Assembly (NCBI GenBank): GCA_900552105.1
Contig: URYH01000023.1
Span: 1-12,848, forward strand
DNA: 12,848 bases
Source: an uncultured Eubacteriales bacterium
GTDB taxonomy: Bacteria; Bacillota; Clostridia; Christensenellales; UBA1242
Direction of reading: 5' to 3'
Position numbers and translations under genes: made by a program. The notes beneath the pieces are model-generated. The model was not told where the DNA came from. It searched no databases and saw only the letters and a program-made list of their open reading frames with translations. The number at the start of each line of letters is the position of its first letter. The first letter of the stretch is position 1. Positions 5,183 to 12,848 of the stretch are shown here, in pieces.

Positions 5183-8100
5183 TTATCTGATTTTTACTCT
5201 CTTTCTGAGTTTGACGAACACAATTGTGAGCGCAATAAGCACTGCCACGCCAACACAAATTAGAACAATTGTAACTGTGTTGAGAGGATCTTTTTTGATT
5301 ACTCTATATGAGTAAACCAAATTGCCACTCTTTGTGTAAACTTGAATGAAGTAGTCGCCGCGAGATTTTATATCAATCTTCTGAAGTTCATCCATTGTTG
5401 CAAGATTTTCACCTTCAACAGCGATTGGATCCATGTTGCCAATCTTGATATAGCAGTCACCAACTTCGTCATATAGGTTATAAACATTGAACTGAACTGT
5501 GATTACATCTTTTGTTTCAGTCCCCTGTTCAACTGACACAACAATTGGTGGGTTTGCTTGATGCAACCAGAATTTGAACGTGAAGTCAAGAACTGGAAGA
5601 TTTGAATCATCGCGAACCGCACGAACGGTCACAGTGTAGCGGCCTTCACCAGTTTTTTCATCTTCAAGAGTTGCTGAAAGTGAGCGAATACCTTTTCCAC
5701 CAAGGCGTGAAATAATTTCTTCGTCGCCTTTTAGAACACTCGTGATTTCATACTTTTCAACACCCATAAATTCATAGGCAAGTCGAGATTCGGTTGGGTT
5801 TATAATGGAAAAATGAACCGACTCAACCAAAATGTATTCGCCAAGCCATTTTGCAAGGAATGACACTTCATAGAATCCAGGCTCAGAAACTGTCCACACC
5901 CTGTTTTTGCCTTCAACTTCAATTATTTCACCCGCACGTTTCACAATTATTTGTGGGCTCGAAGAAGCGTCATAGAATTTCAAACTTTCATCTGGGATTG
6001 AAATTTTTGTTTCACCATTATAAACTGCATAATCAATTGGATTTTTATCATTTACCTTGAATACAACTGAGCGAATGAAATAGAAATCAAAACTATTTGA
6101 CTGTTGAATGTTTTGACTGAATATGTTGATATTCCCAGCCATATCTTCAAAAATCAAAGTGTGTTTTCCACTTGATGACAAAACAATTGAAGAAATTTCT
6201 CTTTTCTCAAAAATAAGTTGATCTTCAAATTTATATGTCACCAAAATTTTGTTATTTGGTTCAAGGTGATATGAATCCCAACGCAATGTCACTTGTTCAT
6301 TGCCGCGAACATTCTCAATTGCACCAGTTCCTTTGTTGACACTTGTCATAATCTCTTTATCAGAAACAAGGTCTTGAATTTTGACATCTGCGCCAGATGA
6401 GTTCACTTTGTAGAAATTTGTCAAAATTTTGTTTGTTTGAGGCACAATTGTGATGACAATTTGGTCATTAACATAAATGTTTTGGTTGCCTGCGTGAGTG
6501 TTAGAAATCGTGTATAGTCTTGTGACAACACCTTCGCGAGAATAAATTGTTGTGAATGATGACTTGATATCCAAACTTGAATCCGTTTTTATTGCAACAT
6601 AAGGTTTGTTTGTTATGTAGTAAGGAAGTGTTCTTCCATTAAACTCATAATAATTTTTTGCCGGTTCCAAGAACTCAAAGTTCTCATCCGCCTCGTTATC
6701 TTTTGTTATTACAGCATAAACTGAGAGCTCTGTTTGAGTGATTGTGAAATATTTGGTATATGACGCAGTTCTTCCACCAACAAGCGAACAAGTAATTTCA
6801 TATGTGCCATAGTCACTTGCCTTATATCCGCTTGTGATTTCGTTTTTAACAGCCTCGCCTTTTTTGCAAATTGTCACAATATACTCAATGTTTTCCGCCT
6901 CGAACTTCACAATAACATCTTGTCTTGTGATTCCGCCAGAGAACAAAACATTTTGTTCTTCCCCATAGTCATTATACAAATTTAATTGAGGTAATATATT
7001 ATTTATATTAACTTTAATTATTCTGTCAGATTCTTGTTCGCTGCCTGCGGAATTAATGAGTGAACGAATTGTAAGAGTGAACGTTCTGTTTTCGCCAACA
7101 TATTTTCCACCTTTTGAATATGTGAATGGTGCAGCTTTGAGTGTGAGTGTTGTCAAACTTCCGTCAACATTTTCAACATATTCATTAACATATGATTGTG
7201 CGCCGAATCCAACAACAACATTATATAGAAGATTGTTGTATGTAAACGAAACATCGTGAGAAGAAACATAATCAAATTCAGCATCGGTCGTAATCAAATC
7301 ATCACCTGTCACTTCTTCTTCAATTTGTTTTTGTCCATGAATATAGAAGAAATATTGTGTGGTTGAGAAATTTGTTGGAAGAGAGAGCCTCAAAAGTTTT
7401 GTTGTGTCATAAGCAACCACAAGTCTTGTGAGATTATCGAGTGTTGTTTGAGTATATTCAATTTGCTCATAAACATAGCCTGCCCCTTGCAACGTTCCAA
7501 CTTCAACAACAGGGTTACCCTTGATTTCAAGAATTTCATCTCTTGTAATGTTAATTTCTGCCCCACCATCTATTTCAACAAACGAAACATCAAATCTTCT
7601 TGACATCGTTGTGATTTTGACAGTGAGTGTTTTGAGTGCGCGTTTTTGACGAGATGTAATGTCAATATTATATTTTGAGTTGTTATCAAATTTAATCGCA
7701 TCACGGAGTGTTGTTTTTTGACTTGATCCACCAATATAAACTTCCCCATCTGCCAAGTTTGGTGTGTGACGGAATACACTTGATGTTGTTTCGCCGTCTT
7801 TTTTGACATAAATGTTATACCAATGATCTCCATTTATGTCCAAATCCTTGAGAGTGAATGAGTTAAACACGCCAATTTCCGCATCAACATCTTCAAATGT
7901 TTCTGTTTGGTTTTGACTTGTGCCGCTGTCATACGAAACTGTCAGCACTTCTTTTGGATTTGAATAGAGATAAACCGTATAAACTGTATAGTTCCCCGCA
8001 GAGTCGATTTCAACAATTTCATAAAGTCCCGTTGTTTTTGGGAATAAATTTAGATTGAGAAGAAGGATAAAATCATTATCATTAAACATATTTGAACCAT

Positions 8101-11100
8101 TTGCATTTGGGTCGGTTGGAAGATTGATTTCTTTGACTTCTTGCGAATATTTGTTATCAAATCGTCTGTAATAAATGCTTGAGGTTTCGTTGGTGAAGTT
8201 TGAAAGTTCAAATCTAAAATCTGAAGTGATTGCATAACTGATGTATGCATTGTCCCCTGTTCTTTGAGTCTTGTTATATTTGTCACCAACATCACGTGTG
8301 AGAGCCAAGTCAGACGAGTTTTTGATGAAAACTCCGTCAATCATTTTGTTGAGATTGAGAACTGGTGCGGTGTAGTCAATGGTGATTTTTCTTTCAAAGT
8401 AATATGATCCGCTTGGATAATCGGCTGCATTTCCTTCAAAGTGAGACAAAACCACAATTTCATCCCCGTCTGCGAGTTTTGTGGTTTCTCCGCCAACAAC
8501 TTTTGAACTAATAACAAAGTAATATTTTGAACCTTCACTTTTTATCTCGCTTGGCAAAACCTCATATTTTTTGCCATTGATAGTGTAAGAAATTGCACTT
8601 TTTTCTGTGCCCTCAACTGTTTCGCCTTTGTCAATTTTTGCAAGATATTCACTCTGTGGGTCAGACCACTCAACACGAAGTTCGTCTGCGTTTGTGTATT
8701 TTGCACCTTCATAAATCGCGGATTTTGTTTGCCCGTCATTTGTTAGCGCAACAAAGTTCATGTTTGGGGCATCATTATCAATCACAAATTTATAAAGCCA
8801 AGAGTTTCCCATTCCGTCGTAGATGTCAACAAAATATTCTCCAACAACACTTCCCAGGCTTTCGGTTATATCTGAAATCCCAAGATATCCATTGATTGCA
8901 TAAATTGAATTGTATTCTGTTGCTCTCAAAGTGTTTCCATTTTTAAATGTGATTTTCACTCTGAGGTTCATGTTTGGATGCAGAACTTGAACAAGTGTGT
9001 CTTCTGAATAGGATGTGATTATTTTCGCGTTAATCGAATCGGCTGTGAACACACCGTCAGCATTTTGATAACCATATTTTGCAAATGGAATATAAATTCT
9101 TACTGGAAGTTTGTTTGTTTTGAGAATATCAGAAATTGAACTCAAATCGTTTTTGTTTACAACTTGTGGTTGACGATAGAAGGCATCAAACAAAACTTGA
9201 TTTTGGTTGCCCGCAAGCACATACATTTTGATGTATTCGCCAACTTCTTTTGCAAGAGTTTCACCAAATGTGCTTGGCCCAGTAAGAACTGGATTTCTAT
9301 CAACAAAGAACACAAATTCGCGAGTGAGATAATCATATTTCTGGCTGAGTGCACTTGCCCCTGCTGTTTCGTCATAAATTCTTGAAACAACATATTTCCC
9401 TGCACGAGTCATTCCATTCTCGCCAATATTGATTGAGCCAATGTAGTAGATTGAACTATCTCCAATTGACGAAAGGTAATTGTTGTATGCAGTCCAAAGT
9501 TCAAGGTTGATTTCAACAGGAGTTGAAGTCAAAGAATATTCGTTTGTTTTTCTTTCTGCATTATATGTCAGAGTATAGTAATCGCAAACAACATTTTTAA
9601 CTTTGATATCTTCGTCAATATCTTTAATGAGTGCAAAATAGATGACATCTTTGTTTGTGAAATAGAAATTTTTTAAATTTTTGAGTTTGAGATAGTCTTC
9701 AAGGTTTGCGGGATTAATGTCGACTGGATTATTTAGGTCTGTTGGCATAATAACTGATTGTCCGTATTGCTTGAGTTCTTCCAGTTGAGGTTTTCCGTTT
9801 GGATTAAACGTGATTTCATCCGATGTTATCATCATTGCTTTTGACATGTCGGTTGAAACTTTGATTGTGTGGCGTCCTGAATAAACACTCGTGTCATATT
9901 CAGAAAACGTTGCACCAACCGCAATCTTTTGATTAGCCGAATCCACAGAATAAAAATTATAAATCTGTTCATTTGGAAGCCCATTTTTGAGCACCTTAAC
10001 GTCATAGCTTGTGCCAGCAACTTTTTGAGCACCACCAAAATCGGTATACATCAACACTTCTTGAATTCTATTTTTGAAAATTATTGATGATCCCATATAT
10101 GAAATGTAATCTGTTCCAAGATATGTTGAGAAAAAGTTTTTAATTCTTCCAATATCACTTGCACTTTCAACATTTGCTGAAGTTATGCCTGAAATTGAAA
10201 TTGTTTTGTGAGTTCCCCAAACAACAGTTGTATCACTTGCGACATTGTTGAGTGCGGTTGGTTCAAAATATTCACCGCCCTCCTCAGCCGAACGCTTTTG
10301 CAAAAATTTCGTTTCAGAATTATCAAGGAAAATATAAAACTCCGCTTCCCAGCCCGCTTCGTCTTTAAGTTTGAAGAGATATAAACCTGCTTCGTTCAAA
10401 ATTTCAGAACCAGAAACTGAAGTTTTGCCAAAAGTGTTGGCATATGGAACAAGGTTATTTATGTCAGCCATAGTCCATTTGAGGTTTGTGCCGCTTGAAA
10501 TCCAAATTTGGTCTGCTTCTTCACGGACTGGTTTGATTGCGGTTGCATTAACTTTTTCAAGTGGAACAAGTTGATAATCACACTTCACCACCGCCCCACT
10601 CGCTTTTCTATTCCAAGAAAGAGCAAATTGCATATTTGTGAAAAGTCCGTTAATTGTTTTGTCTTTGACAAAAATGTCCGTGTAATCGGCAATGGCAACC
10701 GTTTGAGCCGAGAGCCCAGAAATTGGATCTTTGTCGATTGTGAAGAATGAAACATTTGTTTTTTTGAAATCTTTGCCATATTTGGTCTCGATTTTATATT
10801 TTCCACTTTCAACAAGTTTGTAGTCGTTTGATGTTAGTGTCGTTATTTCTCTAAACAATGTGTTGTCCGAAAATTCAGCTTTTAAAACAACAACTCGAAC
10901 AGAACTGTCAAATTCAGTCCCTTTTTTGATGTTGATAACAACATTTTCCTTTGTGAAACTATCAGAATAAATTGTTTGCTTGCTCTCTTCGGTTTGCATG
11001 GAAATGACTGGAGTTGTTGTTGTGAGTTCAAACAAAAATTGTTGAGAAAATTCAATTAAATCTTGAACAATATTATCGCCAGACATAAACTTGTAGCCAT

Positions 11101-12529
11101 CAAAATTATATTTGTATTCAACAAAATAAATTCCAGGGTCAGTAAAAATTATTCTTTCGTCAGTCGCTGCTTCCCATTTCGTTCCATTCCATTTGTAATA
11201 CTTGGCGCCTGTAGGCAAATTTGCGACAGGACTTGCATTAAACTTAAAGCGAACAGGTGCTTGATTTGTCGAAACAATTTTTAATGTTGAAATGTCAACA
11301 GTTTTGTCTGCTGCCGTGGAATATGGATTGATCAGTTTGTTGTCAGAAGTCATTTCATAGCGTTTGTATGTGATGTCAGCCGCAAAACTTTGGTCTTCGC
11401 CTCTGAACTCTGTCAAATCTTTTTGATAATCAGAATAGAATGCTTGATAGCCAAAAATGTTCAAGACATCACCACGAATGACATATGCCGTTTCAAGTTC
11501 AACCTCTTCTTCTCCAGAAGAATATATGTATGTGTATTGAATGTTATATGTCCCCAAATCTTTAAGCGTGATTTTTGCCATGCCAAGAATCAATGAGTAT
11601 TCAAGATCGGGTGCGTCTGTTGTTGATTTGCTGCATTCAAGCATTGCCCCGTTTTTTGTAAAAGAATAAGCAAAAATTCTTCCCTCGTATTGACGTGAAA
11701 TTGAAACTTTGAAATGATTTGCATTGTAACTCAAAGAGGCAAGCCCAAATCCACCGCTTTGAGTGTCGCCATTATATTGATAATTGAAAAATCTCTCATA
11801 AGCAACTTTGTCAGTGTTGAGATAAACACTTGAAATTCCGTTTGAGAAAGTTACGTTTGGAGTGCCGTTTTCAAGATTATATGTTGAATTTTTGAGAAGA
11901 TAGACTGAATATGAGATTTGTCTTTGCGTGACAGTGCCCATTCCGTCATCAAAATTGTATCCAATTGAAAAATCATATCTTCCTTCAACGAGTTCTGAAC
12001 ATTTGATTTCTTTGTAATAGTATTCATGTGTGCCACTTTGAATCACATTTGAAAATCCTTCAACGTCTTGCCCGTCTCTTTTTGTGAGCATTGTTGCAAA
12101 AGAAACAGTTGCAGTTGTGTTGAAATCTTTTCCATCAACATTAGGCAAATTTTTTTCGTTTTTTGGAAATTCTCCTTCATTATTTTTTTCATATTTTCTT
12201 GCGAATGAAATCACAACAGTTTCATCGTCCCCAACAAAATAGGTTTTCCCGTTTCCAATAAGTTCTTGTTTAAATGTTGAGTTGTCATTAGCTGTGTTAT
12301 TTTTTCCAACTGAAACATAGAAGAACACAGATTTGGGTTCAGTTCCAACAACACCAGTTGATTGATGTTCGACATAGTTTTGTTCTTCAACGGTTTCAAC
12401 GTCCGCACAAACTTCCGAAATTTTTGGAATAGAAAACAAAAATGCTCCGCCAAGCGAAAGCATGGCGAGAGTAATCATCGCAAATATTATGTAAAAAAAT
12501 GATTTTCTTTGATGAAAGGCACTATTCAT
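5183..12529 (-). CDS. Giant cell-surface protein with many Ig-like beta-sandwich modules and C-terminal membrane anchor
   Basis: The product has 2448 residues. Residues 10-35 form a signal segment after a short basic start, with a plausible cleavage after V-C-A at 42. The C-terminus has one transmembrane helix (about 2418-2440) ending in K-L-R-K-R-V-K-I-R, so the body is expected outside the cell. The body holds at least fifteen strand motifs of the form G-x-[YH]-x-[hydrophobic] (near residues 183, 326, 466, 576, 715, 885, 1044, 1230, 1374, 1501, 1908, 2121, 2218, 2296 and 2392). Many continue as D-x-x-G-N and then D-x-x-x-P, typical of the last strands of bacterial Ig-like domains. There is no LPXTG motif; the only similar string is an LPTG in mid-protein. 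No enzyme motif is seen, so adhesion or a structural surface role is inferred. The ATG at 12529 follows GGGGGTCAT. In-frame upstream starts fall within the promoter boxes. The modules are very divergent, which suggests old duplications. Confidence 0.8.
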   Translation of the reverse strand: MNSAFHQRKSFFYIIFAMITLAMLSLGGAFLFSIPKISEVCADVETVEEQNYVEHQSTGVVGTEPKSVFFYVSVGKNNTANDNSTFKQELIGNGKTYFVGDDETVVISFARKYEKNNEGEFPKNEKNLPNVDGKDFNTTATVSFATMLTKRDGQDVEGFSNVIQSGTHEYYYKEIKCSELVEGRYDFSIGYNFDDGMGTVTQRQISYSVYLLKNSTYNLENGTPNVTFSNGISSVYLNTDKVAYERFFNYQYNGDTQSGGFGLASLSYNANHFKVSISRQYEGRIFAYSFTKNGAMLECSKSTTDAPDLEYSLILGMAKITLKDLGTYNIQYTYIYSSGEEEVELETAYVIRGDVLNIFGYQAFYSDYQKDLTEFRGEDQSFAADITYKRYEMTSDNKLINPYSTAADKTVDISTLKIVSTNQAPVRFKFNASPVANLPTGAKYYKWNGTKWEAATDERIIFTDPGIYFVEYKYNFDGYKFMSGDNIVQDLIEFSQQFLFELTTTTPVISMQTEESKQTIYSDSFTKENVVINIKKGTEFDSSVRVVVLKAEFSDNTLFREITTLTSNDYKLVESGKYKIETKYGKDFKKTNVSFFTIDKDPISGLSAQTVAIADYTDIFVKDKTINGLFTNMQFALSWNRKASGAVVKCDYQLVPLEKVNATAIKPVREEADQIWISSGTNLKWTMADINNLVPYANTFGKTSVSGSEILNEAGLYLFKLKDEAGWEAEFYIFLDNSETKFLQKRSAEEGGEYFEPTALNNVASDTTVVWGTHKTISISGITSANVESASDIGRIKNFFSTYLGTDYISYMGSSIIFKNRIQEVLMYTDFGGAQKVAGTSYDVKVLKNGLPNEQIYNFYSVDSANQKIAVGATFSEYDTSVYSGRHTIKVSTDMSKAMMITSDEITFNPNGKPQLEELKQYGQSVIMPTDLNNPVDINPANLEDYLKLKNLKNFYFTNKDVIYFALIKDIDEDIKVKNVVCDYYTLTYNAERKTNEYSLTSTPVEINLELWTAYNNYLSSIGDSSIYYIGSINIGENGMTRAGKYVVSRIYDETAGASALSQKYDYLTREFVFFVDRNPVLTGPSTFGETLAKEVGEYIKMYVLAGNQNQVLFDAFYRQPQVVNKNDLSSISDILKTNKLPVRIYIPFAKYGYQNADGVFTADSINAKIITSYSEDTLVQVLHPNMNLRVKITFKNGNTLRATEYNSIYAINGYLGISDITESLGSVVGEYFVDIYDGMGNSWLYKFVIDNDAPNMNFVALTNDGQTKSAIYEGAKYTNADELRVEWSDPQSEYLAKIDKGETVEGTEKSAISYTINGKKYEVLPSEIKSEGSKYYFVISSKVVGGETTKLADGDEIVVLSHFEGNAADYPSGSYYFERKITIDYTAPVLNLNKMIDGVFIKNSSDLALTRDVGDKYNKTQRTGDNAYISYAITSDFRFELSNFTNETSSIYYRRFDNKYSQEVKEINLPTDPNANGSNMFNDNDFILLLNLNLFPKTTGLYEIVEIDSAGNYTVYTVYLYSNPKEVLTVSYDSGTSQNQTETFEDVDAEIGVFNSFTLKDLDINGDHWYNIYVKKDGETTSSVFRHTPNLADGEVYIGGSSQKTTLRDAIKFDNNSKYNIDITSRQKRALKTLTVKITTMSRRFDVSFVEIDGGAEINITRDEILEIKGNPVVEVGTLQGAGYVYEQIEYTQTTLDNLTRLVVAYDTTKLLRLSLPTNFSTTQYFFYIHGQKQIEEEVTGDDLITTDAEFDYVSSHDVSFTYNNLLYNVVVGFGAQSYVNEYVENVDGSLTTLTLKAAPFTYSKGGKYVGENRTFTLTIRSLINSAGSEQESDRIIKVNINNILPQLNLYNDYGEEQNVLFSGGITRQDVIVKFEAENIEYIVTICKKGEAVKNEITSGYKASDYGTYEITCSLVGGRTASYTKYFTITQTELSVYAVITKDNEADENFEFLEPAKNYYEFNGRTLPYYITNKPYVAIKTDSSLDIKSSFTTIYSREGVVTRLYTISNTHAGNQNIYVNDQIVITIVPQTNKILTNFYKVNSSGADVKIQDLVSDKEIMTSVNKGTGAIENVRGNEQVTLRWDSYHLEPNNKILVTYKFEDQLIFEKREISSIVLSSSGKHTLIFEDMAGNINIFSQNIQQSNSFDFYFIRSVVFKVNDKNPIDYAVYNGETKISIPDESLKFYDASSSPQIIVKRAGEIIEVEGKNRVWTVSEPGFYEVSFLAKWLGEYILVESVHFSIINPTESRLAYEFMGVEKYEITSVLKGDEEIISRLGGKGIRSLSATLEDEKTGEGRYTVTVRAVRDDSNLPVLDFTFKFWLHQANPPIVVSVEQGTETKDVITVQFNVYNLYDEVGDCYIKIGNMDPIAVEGENLATMDELQKIDIKSRGDYFIQVYTKSGNLVYSYRVIKKDPLNTVTIVLICVGVAVLIALTIVFVKLRKRVKIR

Positions 12530-12560
12530 ATGACCCCCAAAATCTTGTTTAATTAGCAAC

Positions 12561-12589
12561 ATTTTAACATAATATTTATTTTTCCGCAA
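12561..12589 (-). promoter_or_regulatory. Promoter for the giant surface protein gene
   Basis: On the minus strand there is a TTGCGG -35 box (12589-12584), a 17-base spacer and a TAAAAT -10 box (12566-12561). The predicted start near 12554 gives a leader of about 25 bases. The boxes cover both in-frame upstream start codons (12589 and 12562), which excludes them and supports translation from 12529. Confidence 0.6.
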
Positions 12590-12601
12590 TTAAAAGACAT
12601 A

Positions 12602-12644
12602 TATACTTAAAAAATAATTTAAGTATAATAAATAATATTATTTA
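12602..12644. promoter_or_regulatory. Paired AT-rich palindromes upstream of the giant gene, possible operator
   Basis: TATACTTAAA (12602-12611) and TTTAAGTATA (12618-12627) are perfect inverted repeats separated by six bases. They are followed by a 16-base perfect palindrome at 12629-12644. The first is centred about 60 bases upstream of the predicted transcription start, a usual site for an activator. Both are pure or nearly pure A/T, so chance occurrence is possible, and no T-tract makes either a convincing terminator. Confidence 0.35.
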
Positions 12645-12848
12645 ATAATAATCATGTTTTTGCGAATCCTCATGCTGCTGAAATACAATGCCACAAAACT
12701 CTCAAACACAAAGTAAAATCAAATATATCACGCACAAATGCAAGGGATAGAAAATGTAAAACAACCATTTGAGGTTTAATTTCCCCTTTTTGCCATTATA
12801 TAGCGCGATCAACACGAGAGAAACAAGAGAAAAAATTTGAATTGAATT
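12645..12848. other. Right-edge region without a recognisable gene
   Basis: No open frame with a ribosome binding site is visible on either strand in these 204 bases. A TATAAT string occurs on the minus strand at 12800-12795, with a poor TTTCTC match 17 bases further upstream. The ATG that overlaps it opens a frame of only six codons. The region probably belongs to the space between the giant gene and a gene beyond the window. Confidence 0.5.

Noticed and set aside
11205..11218. LPTG string in the giant protein, considered as a sortase motif
   Set aside because: It lies about 2000 residues before the C-terminus, lacks the fifth residue of LPXTG and is not followed by a hydrophobic tail.
12403..12408. 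Cysteine at residue 41 of the giant protein, considered as a lipoprotein attachment site
   Set aside because: The preceding residues are S-E-V rather than a lipobox of the L-x-[GA] type, so ordinary signal peptidase cleavage is more likely.
12530..12589. Upstream in-frame starts for the giant protein
   Set aside because: They overlap the predicted -35 and -10 boxes and lack a ribosome binding site, while the ATG at 12529 has GGGGGTCAT before it and begins directly with a signal segment.

Overview
The window reads as a stretch of chromosome from a low-GC, Gram-positive-type bacterium, most likely an uncultured gut member of the Clostridia/Bacillota. The support is the AT-rich sequence, strong AGGAG-type ribosome binding sites, TTGACA/TATAAT-like promoters with 17-base spacers, U-tract terminators, a YdjI-type SPFH protein and a Gram-positive-style VirB6-like protein. 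UGA is used as a normal stop codon, so mycoplasma-type recoding is unlikely. The lineage is an inference; no rRNA or other marker gene is present.

Layout. (1) At the left, two minus-strand genes form a tightly coupled pair. A YdjI-like SPFH protein with a C-terminal zinc ribbon is followed, through an ATGA stop/start overlap, by a 68-residue DUF1858-type CxxC redox protein. A hairpin terminator closes the pair. (2) From about 1350 to 2070 there is no gene. The space is filled with inverted and direct repeats, including two nested palindrome-ended elements, several long hairpins and a GC-rich block. (3) One plus-strand gene encodes a tandem PRC-barrel protein. (4) A shared bidirectional terminator separates it from a convergent minus-strand gene for a 747-residue polytopic membrane protein, which resembles the VirB6/TrbL-like channel subunit of Gram-positive type IV secretion systems. 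(5) Upstream of that lies a 2448-residue surface protein that fills more than half of the window. It has an N-terminal signal segment, at least fifteen divergent beta-sandwich (Ig-like) modules and a C-terminal membrane anchor. (6) The right end is AT-rich and gene-free, with two perfect or near-perfect palindromes upstream of the giant gene's promoter.

How the genes may work together. The SPFH and DUF1858 proteins are translationally coupled and probably act together at the membrane, perhaps in envelope-stress or redox sensing. The giant surface protein and the VirB6-like protein lie in the same orientation 72 bases apart with no terminator between them, although the second has its own excellent promoter. 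Together they could be parts of a cell-surface secretion or contact apparatus. No ATPase, coupling protein, relaxase or integrase is visible here, so this link is a hypothesis. It is the most interesting possibility in the window.
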